This document shows, piece by piece, positions 11,642 through 23,312 of a stretch of 64,000 bases of DNA (within the stretch, counting starts at the first letter, position 1; every line of letters starts with the position of its first letter). The DNA comes from Saxidomus purpurata (taxonomy: Eukaryota; Mollusca; Bivalvia; Venerida; Veneridae). A program made the position numbers and the translations under genes. The stretch lies in assembly GCA_022818135.1 (NCBI GenBank), contig JAFMSR010000019.1:32775863-32839862 (forward strand), in the 5' to 3' direction. The notes under the pieces were generated by a model, which did no database searches, had not been told where the DNA came from, and worked only from the letters and a program-made list of their open reading frames with translations.

Positions 11642-11757
11642 CCATTTTGTGACATTCATAGCTAGAGATCTAGCGGCATTGGATAATGTAAAATTGGAGT
11701 ATTCTTCCGACCATGGCAGGTGTAAATACGCTGTCCCCGTAAACGAGGTGAAAACAG
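11642..11757 (-). CDS. SEA-mucin gene, exon a: start of SEA module 1
   Basis: Minus-strand exon bounded by a TTTCAG acceptor (high end) and a GTAAG donor (low end), 116 bp. After two bases completing a split codon it codes 38 residues, including FTGTAYLHLPWSEEYSNFT. This fits the first strand and helix of a SEA module, an extracellular fold common in membrane mucins, with an N-glycosylation sequon (NFT) and a second one (NVT) near the end. It ends exactly on a codon boundary, as does the matching exon of module 2, which supports the call. The exon before it (ending in phase 1) was not found, so the signal peptide and 5' end are missing from this annotation. Confidence 0.72.
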
Positions 11758-12177
11758 CTGAAATTAAAAAAATTATTGGTAATTAAAAGGTACAAAACTC
11801 AAAAACACGCCAGGGAGGTATAAACATTTTATAATGGGGTAGAAACACCAGCGGAAACGAGATTTAAACCCAGTGATCTCCCCTGTTACGTAAGAAATTA
11901 ATTGTCGAACTTTGAAATCACGTGACATAACAAACATGGCATTAACAGTGCCGGGAAGGGTTAATATTTGGTTTTATCTTTTCTTGCTTGTTTGTAAAAG
12001 AATACCATGCCGTCAGTAAAAATATCGTTGGGAAATATATTTTAACTAAAAAGCAAAGTCTATTCTCCACTGACGTGATTTTAACGGGTTTCTAACTAGA
12101 CTTCAAATAGACTAGCCATACAGCAAGCACGAAAGCTATCTCAAAATACATTGACAACCCGGTTTACTCGAAACGAA
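11758..12177. other. Stretch upstream of exon a
   Basis: On the minus strand this should be intron or upstream sequence of the SEA-mucin gene. A tRNA-like reversed B-box region sits near 11845-11900. I could not find the preceding exon or a promoter here. Confidence 0.4.
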
Positions 12178-12750
12178 ACAAGAGCTGTCTGTAAAACATG
12201 TATACCCCCTTTGATGAAATCAGTAATGTTGAATAAGCAATCATGTTGCATGAAACAAAATGTCCCGGTGGCCTTGACCTTTGACCTCAAATTATTTAGG
12301 AGTCATCTGCTGGTCACGACCAACCTCTACACAAAGTTTCAAGATGCTAGGCACATGTGTTCTCTAGTTATCGTCCGGAAACCGTTTTATAATACCGGGT
12401 CACTATGACATTGACCTTTCACATACAGACCTCAAAATCAATAGGGTTCATCTGCTGGAGATGATAAACCTGCATACCAACTTTGAGAATTGTATGTCAA
12501 TGCGTTCATAAGTTATCGTCCGGAAACCGTTCTGTACCCATCGAACAATTGCTTGTCGCCGTGACCTTGACTTTTGACCTACTGACTTCAATATAATAGG
12601 GGGCCTCTACTTGTGATGACTAATTTACACACCAAGTTTGAGGAGTGTATGCCAAAGCGTTCTTAGGTTATCGTCCGAAAACCATTCTCAACCGACCGAC
12701 CGACATGTTCAAAGCAACAAACCCCGCTTCTTCGAAGGGGGGTGGGGGAT
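12178..12750 (-). repeat. Dispersed element with ~145-155-bp monomers (minus orientation)
   Basis: Begins with 'acaagagctgtctgtaaaac' and ends with 'cttcgaaggggggtgggg'. In between are three monomers, each with 'gttatcgtccggaaaccg' (12367, 12512, 12667) and a 'tgaccttgac.tttgacct' block. These are the reverse complement of the monomers at 27.1-28.3 kb and 56.75-56.98 kb. A short 'accgaccgaccgac' run sits next to the right end, as 'gtccgtccgtccg' does in the 27-kb array. No coding capacity. Confidence 0.75.
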
Positions 12751-13261
12751 AATAATGTGACATGCACATCTCGAATACATGGTCGCATTCAAGTCATAAA
12801 ACATGATAAGAAGACCTTGAAATGGAATGTAATTTATCTGTCATTTCACAACAACAAAAAAACACAACAACCTATATTACATACAATCATGTACATTTAC
12901 CTGCAAGACGAGTAATGATCATGAATTATATTACTCTACCTGTGAAATAAAAAAAAATGAATATTTTATTTTAACATGCCGTGCGCATGCGTAACATTTT
13001 ATTTTTTGGTATATTTTTGCGAAACGTTTCATAAATATGTGACAACAAACGATAAAGGGTCTTATTCCATTCACATTACAGAATTAAGCAACTTACTACG
13101 TGCATGCATATGTATATCATCAGCGATTAAATCATTGATCAGGATGCACGATTGCATGTTAATGTGCAATAAATAACGCATGTTGTGTCTGGTAGCGTTA
13201 TTATTTAATTCTGAGAACACCGTGTTGCATTCAAAATGTCGCTCATTTATACATGTACCTA

Positions 13262-13560
13262 CAGCGGCGAGGGTGTCGCGATGGTCAAGTGGTTAACGCT
13301 CTTGCGATTTTCAGTGTTTCACCATCCATCTAGAGATTAACTGGTTAGAAACCCAGAGGAAGGTGTTTCCGTGCTATACGCCAGGCATGTTAAAAAACCA
13401 AGGGATCTATTCGTAAAGATGTAGCTATAGGGTCTGGTACCCGGATTCCTTTGTTTCTGTATCTGTCTCCTCTTAAACCTGCGCCGGTCAGTGGTCTTGG
13501 CAGTTCCATCTGAGAAGAAACCCTAGGGTCGGCCGGGATTATAAACTATCTAAATAGTCA
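13262..13560 (+). mobile_element. tRNA-derived SINE-like element
   Basis: A Pol III A-box-like segment 'gcgatggtcaagtggttaac' at the head resembles a serine or leucine tRNA. It is followed by a body with 'gtggtcttggcagttcc' and 'ggtcggccgggattataa'. The B box is decayed. A second head of the same kind lies in reverse at 55.3-55.4 kb. Confidence 0.5.
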
Positions 13561-14499
13561 CTGAAGGCGGCCCTAAGTCACGTAGAGGTAAGCAAGAGGG
13601 TTTTTTATGACAATAATATTAGACAATTGTTTTGAGAATCACGAGTGTCTGTCACCTGTCAGAGATTACACATGTCCAATATCGACTGATTGATGTGATT
13701 ATTTAGCGATGATTTATTTATGGACAGTGTGACATAGGATGTCAATATCTGCCGTCAGTTGCTACACTATATGTGTCAACTTCTGTTTTGATCATATACA
13801 TACACTAATGTCCAAAGTGTCCGGTGGGAAACTGGAAATATCGCCGTGTTTGTTACAAGGCAAAACACAAGTGCAGTGCATTTGAATTACAAATCATATA
13901 GGGGCTTGTTTGTAGTAGGCGACGGGGCTTGGGATGAGACCGGAGCATAACGTTACTCAAGGGTGTGGGGGCGATGGGGTTGGGGATTGACGCCCGGGGG
14001 ATAAAACTAGTACTTTGGTGTGGCTGGCCAGCTTTGAATTGGTATAAGTTAAAGCATCATTATAAAAGATATGTTTAAAAAGAAAAAAAGATCGAAAATA
14101 TGAAGCCAATCATTCATGTAACTTGTGAGACGTAAATCTGATAAAATTTGTATCGATTTTTTAAAACTTTTTGTCGGACATAAACAAGATTTCAAATTCG
14201 TTGCTTAAAAGTAAAAATTAAGTGAGTTCGACAGTTTTCAGGCCGATGTTTATCAACTCCAATTTAAAAAATCATTCAAGCTTAAAAAAAGTCACACGCA
14301 AAATACGTCGTTGGCCTTTCTGATTTTTAAATGATAGATCGACCTTGATCAAGATGAACTTTACGTATAGGTTATTGTTGACTGTTACAGAAATCTCCGT
14401 ATCTTCAAATGATCAAAATACTTCCATCTATAGTTGGTCAAGAGTTTAATCGTCACTGTTCACTGGCCGTACACAGTCTGAGCAAATCAATCATAATAA

Positions 14500-14999
14500 N
14501 NNNNNNNNNNNNNNNNNNNNNNNNNNNNNNNNNNNNNNNNNNNNNNNNNNNNNNNNNNNNNNNNNNNNNNNNNNNNNNNNNNNNNNNNNNNNNNNNNNNN
14601 NNNNNNNNNNNNNNNNNNNNNNNNNNNNNNNNNNNNNNNNNNNNNNNNNNNNNNNNNNNNNNNNNNNNNNNNNNNNNNNNNNNNNNNNNNNNNNNNNNNN
14701 NNNNNNNNNNNNNNNNNNNNNNNNNNNNNNNNNNNNNNNNNNNNNNNNNNNNNNNNNNNNNNNNNNNNNNNNNNNNNNNNNNNNNNNNNNNNNNNNNNNN
14801 NNNNNNNNNNNNNNNNNNNNNNNNNNNNNNNNNNNNNNNNNNNNNNNNNNNNNNNNNNNNNNNNNNNNNNNNNNNNNNNNNNNNNNNNNNNNNNNNNNNN
14901 NNNNNNNNNNNNNNNNNNNNNNNNNNNNNNNNNNNNNNNNNNNNNNNNNNNNNNNNNNNNNNNNNNNNNNNNNNNNNNNNNNNNNNNNNNNNNNNNNNN
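14500..14999. other. Assembly gap (500 N)
   Basis: Exactly 500 unknown bases, probably a scaffold join of arbitrary size. Open frames across it have no meaning. Confidence 0.99.
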
Positions 15000-16270
15000 A
15001 CATGAACTGTGGTAGGGCCTGTAACCAAAGTGTCATTCAGTGATCATTTTCATGTAGATATGTTTTTCTTAAAATTTATTATGCCAGAAAACATTAATCT
15101 CCATGTATCGCAAACATAAACAAGAACTTATCAACTTTTTAACCATTTTTAGACATAAAGTCACTAATCAGCTCCTGTGTCTTACTTCTTTAAAAGTCCT
15201 TTCTAATAATTTTCAGTTATCAAAGTTATGATAGGTAGGTGATATTATCAACAAGTTATCCTACTGATTGAGTATTGGAATATAATTTTTTGTCACTGGA
15301 AGGATTGAAGTTTGTCAGAAGATCTATTGCAAGATTTTAAGTCTTTCAATATGATATTGTACTATATTGTTTATTTGAGTCATTCAATCACTGAGTCCCT
15401 CATTCCATCAGGAAACATCTGGTCCAGAAATTACGGGATCACAGTCTTCCTTGAATAAAAGATCTGTTATCCCAAAGCTATTATTGCATACAGTTTGTAT
15501 CCTTGTATATCTGGCACGAATGACTATTAATCTTATTTGAATCTATGTTCAACTTGTTTATTGCTCCAGCCCATCTCTAAACTAAGAGTCCTGTTTCCAA
15601 GTCAGAAACAAATGGTGTTTGAATATTTTACAGCAACTGTAGACTACATGTATCAGACAAACCGAGTCAGTATCAAGCAACTAAGCGCGTCCCGTAGATC
15701 TACATGACATTTCTATTTACCACAGTCAGCTCCAGTCCAAGCCTAAGGTCTAGTTCAGCGACACCCCACCCACTCGCACTTATAGCACATATTAGAATCT
15801 ATACAGTTTTATAGTGCAGTCTTCAAAATGTCCATATTTATAAATGCAATCAGTCAGTAATCGTGGTTATCACCTGAATGGCTAACAAGGTTTAAAATCC
15901 GGTATTTTTAGTGAATATTTCACGTCATCACTGTTCATGACACATGTTATATCGACTGACGTCACTTATATGACTTGCAGAAATTAAATAAGCATTCGAG
16001 TAAAGTTTATCTCGTTCAGTTTAGAATAGCTTAAAACAAACGTTTTAGGTGTTGAGCTTACTAAGTTACTAAGTCTAATGCATGTTGTTTCACTTCAGTC
16101 TAACACGGACGTGTTTGTGTAGTGTATTAACATGAGCGAAATAAATGTGCAACAAGGTTATTTTGTAATGTATTCATACGCGTCATAGCGACATACAGTT
16201 TTAAAGCTGGGATTTAATCTTATTTAATTAAACAAACGAAAAAGACATGTTCTAAGGTTAAAGGTAGGAT
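15000..16270. other. No gene recognised
   Basis: AT-rich sequence, stop-rich on both strands, with no SINE head, tandem array or inverted repeat that I could support. Confidence 0.5.
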
Positions 16271-16276
16271 AAAAAG

Positions 16277-16419
16277 AATATAGGGTTACAGTCTTAGTGT
16301 GATTGGATTTATTAGGCTCGTCTCCGAAATGTTTATACAGCTCGGCAGAGCCTCGCCGTATAAACCTTTCTCCAACTCGCCTAATAAATTCAACCATACT
16401 AAAACAGTAACCTAATATT
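16277..16419. mobile_element. Hairpin-forming inverted repeat (MITE-like)
   Basis: A long imperfect palindrome. The left arm begins 'gaatatagggttacagtctt' and passes through 'ggatttattaggc'; the right arm has 'gcctaataaattc' and ends 'cagtaacctaatattc'. The arms are about 65-70 bases with a short centre near 'ggcagagcctcgcc'. This is the size and shape of a miniature inverted-repeat element. Confidence 0.65.
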
Positions 16420-16604
16420 CTCTATGTACAAGCCACTGTTGTTTCAGTTGCTTCAGAACTATCCAAAACGTAAAAAAATACACATATAGAATTGGTTTAA
16501 CATATAATCATTTGTAAAGCATTTTTGCTTTAAATATCTAAAAAATGGAAACAGAAAATAACTTTTTTGCACTTGTATATGCAAGGGTATTTTTCAAAAG
16601 TATG

Positions 16605-16640
16605 GCGGCCATCTTGGCGGCCATCTTGGCGGCCATCTTG
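16605..16640. promoter_or_regulatory. Three tandem YY1-like motifs (12-bp repeat)
   Basis: The 12-mer gcggccatcttg occurs three times head to tail without spacers. It differs at one base from the YY1 consensus GCCGCCATCTTG. No adjacent gene is recognised, so a regulatory role is only possible. It could equally be a small tandem expansion. Confidence 0.4.
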
Positions 16641-16739
16641 GATTGTAGAGTTTCCAAGTCGGGAACTTTTGGGATTTTTTTGCTTATGGATACTATAGAT
16701 ATTGATCTTTCAGAATACACAAGTTTCATCTCTGTATGA

Positions 16740-19700
16740 ATTTTGCCCGTGTTCAGCCTTTTTCAGGCTCAACAGCCTTGTATTGGATAGCAAACATGAT
16801 ATGCTAGAGTATTCTGCTATGATTTCGTCTAGAATTTTAAATCAGGCATGTGTTTAAGCTGCGAATTCGATAAGTACTTTATTACGATGCGCCAAATGGC
16901 TAACTGTTTCGTCATCAGTGTCTATAAAATGTTGTTGGTTTTTTTCAAATAAATACATAGCACTTTTCGAATTTTATCATTCGGATCCGTACACATTTCT
17001 CCAAATATCGCTTAAACCTTGCAAGTTCTAAGTATTAGATCCTATTGACATTTTATGACGTCGTGTTCGAAACGTACATTTTGTACATTTTGTACAATTA
17101 GAGCTGTCATCTTGCGAGTTAGGGCTGTCAGCACCTAAATACGCACTTATAACAACTTTATGAGTACATATATAAGGTCAGTATAAGAATGTCTGTAAAA
17201 CAAGAATTCACCTCTTTTCACCTTGTTTAAATTGAATTAGGTTGGCCTAAAAACTGTAAACCCAATTTTAGGAGACAATTCAACTGCACGAGAAATCAAG
17301 TTGCAAAAAAACAACAACATTGGAACAGTTGTACACTGTATAATTTTTATTATGAGATTTACCAAACGACAATCTTAGATTGGAAGATTGGAAAACAATG
17401 TACATTCTGTGGTCTAAGTCAAATAGATCATTCGTAGCCGTTGCTTACAAAATGTGTCGCTTTGCTTCGTTCACCTCAACATTGCATTGACAACGGCTTC
17501 TTGTAATATCCTTTACTAAGCACGTTTGCAAGCAGAGAATCTCCGAAGCAGACGACATATACAATTTCATCTGATCAGGATTCTAATTCTAAATCTTTTA
17601 ATAACAATTTTGTCATTCATTAATATGGACGTGTCCAAATTTGAAGTCAGTAGATCCCATTGTAAATATCTAGGTATAAATGGCTTATCTGTACAACGAA
17701 GAGAAATATGTCCATCTTAAGCCTAACGAATAATATCACAATCAGCATTTTAATTGTGTCCTATATATGAATGGAAAGCGAAGAAGAAGAATGAGAAGAA
17801 GAAAGAGAAGAAGAAATAGAAGAAAAGAAGATAGTGTTAAAATATTTGATGATATTTACCAAGACAGATATGACTTTTGTTCCTTTTTTTGGACCGTGTT
17901 GTATATATTGCCGATTTATGGAAATCCTCAATATGAATAAAATAAGAAAAAAACAGTGCCATTCCTAATGCCTCCAAGCATAACTTATGCCGGAAATCCG
18001 TTCATTAAACATGCATAAGCTCTCATTCGTATTACCATCCAACAAGAACTAATTCGGAAATCCGTGCATTAAACATACATAGACCCATATACAGACTATA
18101 ATCCTCAAATTTCAAATTTAAATTATCCCCTCGTGCATTAATCCAAAACTTTATATTCGTATAATTTAGAAAACAATGCCATTAATTCTCAACTAAATAG
18201 AATTTCCTTACTGATCATTATGAAATATTAATGACTCGTTGAATACGTATCGCCAAATCCTGTAACGTACATGACATATCAATTCAAAACCTCTGTTATT
18301 TCAGACGCAAACGATATCATAAAACACTCATCACGTTTTACCTTTTTGAAATCGCCATAATCTGATAAATTTATAAACAAAACAGAAATAATTGAGACTT
18401 GCATTTTTCCTGCTGATATTGTACATTTACGAGCGTTGATGTATACACGACCTGCGTGTATCTCACTCAGATTCTGTATAGAGGCCCCTCTTCAAATAAA
18501 GGGTGATTTTTTAAAATCGTAAATGATTAAAACAGTCAATTCATTGAAACAAGTGACGATTATTCCCGTAAAAATAAAATTACCACAAAAATACAAAAGG
18601 GATTAAGAGATGATATGAACATATTTTGAATGTTTTATTACTAATGAATTACAGCCTGCTCCTTTTATAACAAACTCCTTGGGACCATTTAAATTTTCCC
18701 CATATATCCGGAGTTTGTTATAGCTGTACATTTTCATATAAAGCAAGAGCTGTTTGTAACACACGTATGCCCACTTCATACAAAAGTCAAACTATGCAAG
18801 GGACAGTTTTTTAAATAAAAGTCAACTCATTGAGAGACCATACTACTACACTGTAACTATAATTTGTGGCAAGAAGCATTGTAATGCGTAAATGCTAAAT
18901 GAAATTTGTTGTTGTTGTTGTTGTAAATAAAAGTCACTGAAATTCATTAAACGGTGCCTGTAGAAATTGTAAAATTCGCTTAAAACATTTTTTATAATAC
19001 ATTTTTAGTAACAATGTCCTTGATCTTAAATATTTTGCTTAAAACAATATTAATAGAAAATAATTCAAAAAATGAATCTTTTTTTAGGAACAGTGACCTT
19101 GACCTTTTCCCCCAATCCGAAAAAAAATGAATATATATTACCAGTAGCAGATACAATTTAAAAGCGTTGTAGTACTAAAACTCTTTACCAAAAACATGGA
19201 ATTATGATCTTATATAGCTGTTATACATTGTTAATTTGACGTTTAGATGCGTAATTAATCACTCTGGCCTTCGGCGTCTAAACTCCACACAGCGATATAC
19301 TAACCGGTATATCACTCAAATTTAAAATCTATTTCCTAATTATAAAATGTATTATAATGAGGTGTTCAACCTCTAAATCAAAGTTATTCTATCGTAGAAC
19401 CAGGGTATTCTAATAAATCCCGGTACAACGAAAATAGAAATACAAAAAACGTGTGAAACGAACACGCGACATAACAGATAGACATAGGTACGATGCTAGT
19501 GAGATTTAGGTTCACATGTACCAAGGTAAAAAATGAAAATACGCAAATGTCGGCCATATCGGAATTAACATAAACAACGTATGGTTTTGAACAGTCCTGA
19601 ACAGAACTGCACATAAGAGGGACACGCAAAAATTAAAGCCGTTCTCGGCGTTTTTGAGTCGCTAAATTGATAGGGAAGGCCATAGGTAGTGCGGGTGAAC

Positions 19701-20000
19701 ATGGATGACATATAACTTATCTCTCCCTAAATAGTTTATGTTTGAATTACTTCGAAACATTTTTTAAAAACTTCTAATTTTATCATACAAAGGGTTTCGA
19801 AAATACAAGATTATTTTCATAGAAGATGAACTTGTTGCACGCAACGCCCTTAAATTCCCTGCCCCTCAGTTTTTATTGCATTTGTGACGTGTGTTTTTTT
19901 CATATTCAAATCAATCCGTTGGACCGGGCCTGTTGTGCCTAGCAGCTACACCCCTTGTTATTTACGTATTTTTAAATCATGGTGTACAAGTAAACAAAGT
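16740..20000. other. No gene recognised
   Basis: AT-rich sequence. A fragment starting 'gcaagagctgtttgtaacac' at about 18743, ending near a 'cagtgaccttgacctt' block at about 19100, is a degenerate copy of the dispersed monomer family seen at 12.2 kb. Nothing else is supported. Confidence 0.45.
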
Positions 20001-20014
20001 TAACATTTTAGAAA

Positions 20015-21985
20015 CAAATAAAAACATCCCTACAATGAGGATTAAAGGATACAACATTTTCCGCGTAACAGTAGAACGGCACTCCAATTCGAATAAAAAA
20101 AACGGTATGTGGAAATATTTTGACTCAGTTGGAAAATAAATGTCAAACATATTTTCAATTAACACCAATAAAGGAGAAAGAATGTCTTCAATGCACAAAA
20201 GAAAGAAATTCAATAACATTGTCCGGGCTTTAACGTTTTACCGCAAAGCCATTATTTGTCATTCTTGATGTATATCGTGACTAACCAATGACATGCTTTC
20301 TAAAAATAAATTCGAACATGCGCCTTTTCAATATGTGTACAATCATTTAGTCGCTGAACGTCACTAATTCAATATCGTATTGTCCGTAACAAGCAACAAT
20401 TTATTAAACGCTGATTTCAAGCGATAGCTATCTTAGTAAATAAATGTTATATAATGTATATAATTCAATTTATTCTCTTTTTTTCTTCTCTAAACTATTG
20501 ATTATGTCTTTCCGTCATACAAGTCTGTATAATTGATCGTTTATCCGTTATCTATATGTTTTGCCACCCGCTATTCTATTATTGCCGTCTGGAATCTTCC
20601 ACTCTAGGGCCGAGGACCTGACCCTAAGTTTCCGAGATCACACCCTAGCTCGAGTATACAAATCAGCTCTGTATACTCCCGGGAAACATTCCGCAAAGCT
20701 ACAATAATGTTGCTATACGAAAATATCATTCAACAGGGCAACCGCGCATTTGCTATGACATCATCATCGCGCATGCGCAGTCCGTGATGTCAAACCGGCT
20801 CATATACTACTCTTAACTTCAAGTTGAATAAAAATTAGGAATAACACGCTGTAGCAATTACATCTAGCTCAAATTCAAAATCTATGTGGAACAGACATAG
20901 CGTTAACAGAATTATGATTTAAAATGAGACAGACCTCACTACATCGATTATAGAGCTATGATTTAAAGATAGCATGATAACATCTTCGAGCTATGATATA
21001 AAATATGACCGATCGCACTTCAGCAATTGCGGATATAAAAATTGGCTGAGCACACTTTAGCGATAACAGAGCTATGGTATGAAAAATGACAGTACACATT
21101 CTAGCAATAACAGAGCTATGATGCAAATAATCAGAAGATACTCTGGCAATTACAGAGCTGTGATATCAAAAAAAAAGCCTGAGCACACTATTGCGTTTAC
21201 AGAGCTATGGTAGGACAAAATTGCAGAACACATCCTAGCAATAACAGAGATATGATATACTATAAGGCAGAACAAGCGATTACGGAGCTAGGGTATAAAA
21301 TTTGGCGAACACACTTTAGCGATTACAAAGCTATGGTATAACCTAATGCTGAGCATACTCTATCGTGTACAAAGCAGAGGAAACAAAGTATAGCGTTCAT
21401 AGAAATCAAATTTATGTTAAGAGAGAACATTTGTTAGCTCTCGCTATCATAGTTATGATTCAAAATTATACAAAAGAAACCGTCTTTCTTACGAAAAGCA
21501 GTCTGCATTTATTATTAATGAATTTTGAAAACATAAAACGCAAAACGTTGTTAAGCAAGTATAGGTCTCGTTTGCGTTTGCTTTCAGGTTCGTTTATACC
21601 GTTTCACCGGACCGTTCATCGTACCGAGGACCGGAAAGAACCAGTTAACGAATCTTTTCAATCAGTGTTTAGCAGATCTTCGGTCTGATTTGATGACTCC
21701 GCTTACAATTATTATCGTTAATCAGTGACAACAAATGGCGCCATTTTAAAGATACAGCGGTAAAGAAATACGAAACTGAAAAATGGTGGTAAGTTGGTTA
21801 AAAAACATGAAAAAAAAGATTATCACCCAACTCGTCATTTATTGTTCATACTCTCTGAAAATCACATATTTTAGAAAGAGCGACAAATAACTCTTCACCA
21901 AATGTCAGTGCAGATATACAGTCTGTCAAATTTGTCTTTAACATGGTAATATATTATTCTTTTAACCGGTTGAGTTCGAAGCACT
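20015..21985. repeat. Duplicon flank of Link-domain cluster, copy 1
   Basis: Matches sequence near 60.15-61.60 kb and 62.65-63.94 kb, and its right part matches 41.77-42.13 kb. Landmarks are 'cagtagaacggcactccaat', the palindrome GCGCATGCGC (20769-20778), an array of degenerate ~44-bp units with 'gagctatgatataaaa' (20880-21370), a GC-rich block with 'caccggaccgttcatcgtac', and 'caaatggcgccattttaaag'. It directly precedes a Link exon, as in copies B and G, so it was duplicated together with the genes. Confidence 0.8.
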
Positions 21986-22255
21986 ATTTTAGTTTACAGA
22001 AGACATCAGCTGTCGTCTTTTTACAATTCAAATATCCTTCGGAAAACGTCTTCCAACACCCAGTCCGGTAGCTTTGTAAAACAAAGCCATTGGTTCTGTC
22101 CGATATCCATGAACATCCACAGAACTCATAGCCCATGGATCGAGCCTCCAACAGGTCTGAACGTGTGGCAATGGATGTACCATAGTCTATACACTGCTGC
22201 ACTGCCTGCTCGTATGTCATTGAATATCTTTCGTAGTTACCGAGCGCGTGGAAAA
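21984..22255 (-). CDS. PAN-Link gene copy A, exon 2 (Link-like domain)
   Basis: A 272-bp exon after a CTTTTCAG acceptor, entered in phase 1, ending in TAG. It codes about 90 residues beginning VFHALGNYERYSMTYEQAV and containing QQCIDYG, EFCGCSWISDRTNG, GCW and DVFCK. Spacing and wording fit a Link (hyaluronan-binding type) domain: F-H at the start, a helix with Ala/Cys, 'A-T...L..A...G...C..W..D', and a terminal '-V-x-C'. The exon itself is intact, but its partner exon 1 is frameshifted, so this copy is probably a pseudogene. Confidence 0.75.
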
Positions 22256-22641
22256 CTGAAAAGATTTGGATAATATGAACAGACATTCAACAGGATTTGT
22301 CAATTTACATAATAAAAAAAAACATTTCGTACCTTAAATTTTTTATAGAAAAAAATATAGTGCATTAAAAGATGCCAACATATAAAAAACGTTTGACAGA
22401 TGTTGATACATGTTTCCATTTCAAATAGGCAAACAATTATGATTTACTGGTCTCCCGATCTACTCAATGTTTCACTGTCGATCTCAAACTTTCTTATTAG
22501 AAAACTTTTTAAGGCTTTTAGAGCAAAAGAAAACAGAATGGAACTCGGACCTATATTAATTTTTGACAAAGAGACCAGAAGTTGAATAGTTTCTTTAGTT
22601 AAAAAAAAAAAAAAGTGTTTCAATGATGAATTAATTCTTAC

Positions 22642-22979
22642 CTGGATATTTCACTTGAGTCATAGTTTTCCATCCGGACGCATCTTCTAACTCATGCGGG
22701 ATGCCTGGACTGAGCCCTAAATCATCTATCGTGTCATATTCCGACAGCAGACAATTGTCCGAAGATGATTTGAAAGAAGCGGATATACAACCCGGCCGCA
22801 TAGAACATCGAACCAAACACTCTGCGTAACTAGCTGCTCTTATTTTCTTCTAAAACATATTCCGCTTTAAATTTGTAATTTATTCGAGCTTTGTACTTGG
22901 TGTTTTCTGAAGCAAGATATGATTTTATAATAAGAACTAACGTTAGCAACTGAAACTTCGAAAATCCCTTTCGACGCAT
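22642..22979 (-). pseudogene. PAN-Link gene copy A, exon 1 (signal peptide and PAN/Apple-like), frameshifted
   Basis: Starts MRRKGFSKFQLLTLVLIIKS, a signal peptide, and continues with ENTKYKARINYKFKAEYVLEE. Compared with copy B there is one extra base in the run at 22841-22850, which puts a stop (TAG, about 22832) a few codons later. After the break the old frame continues intact through AECLVRCSMRPGCISASFKS to the donor GTAAG at 22641. The intron between the two exons is about 390 bp. The break is recent: little else has decayed. A single-base sequencing error is an alternative. Confidence 0.75.
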
Positions 22980-23247
22980 TTTTAATATATGATCAAAAAT
23001 TGGTTCTCTTTTGATAACGTTCTTCTTGTATCTGTTTTGAATAACATGTGTTAATCATATTTATATAACACGAGTATGCTCTGAAATATTCATGTTACGC
23101 GCTGTTAACGAATTGCGGTATTTCATGTTCAAGCAGGCATTCTTAATTATTCAAACTAACACTATTGAAACTCGGAAATGCAAAAAACAATGAAAGGGAT
23201 GCACAAGAGAAAGGAATACAATAACCTTTAAGTTGCATTTACGTTTA

Positions 23248-23312
23248 CAATAAAGCCCATGGACCGAGCCTCCAGCAAGTCTGAAAGTGTGGCAATGGAT
23301 GTTCCATAATTC
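23248..23312 (-). pseudogene. Link exon fragment A'
   Basis: About 60 bases matching the first half of the Link exon (residues reading SIATLSDLLEARSMGL-like, with a shifted frame). It begins immediately after 'cgtttacaataaa' at 'gcccatggac', the same junction as in copy D at 50571. It is preceded by the usual upstream flank of a PAN-Link copy. It cannot code a domain. Confidence 0.6.

Noticed and set aside
14409..15036. Open frames across the N run
   Set aside because: Produced by unknown bases.
16538..16739. Open frames on both strands with Met-Ala-Ala-Lys repeats
   Set aside because: By-product of the 12-bp tandem motif.
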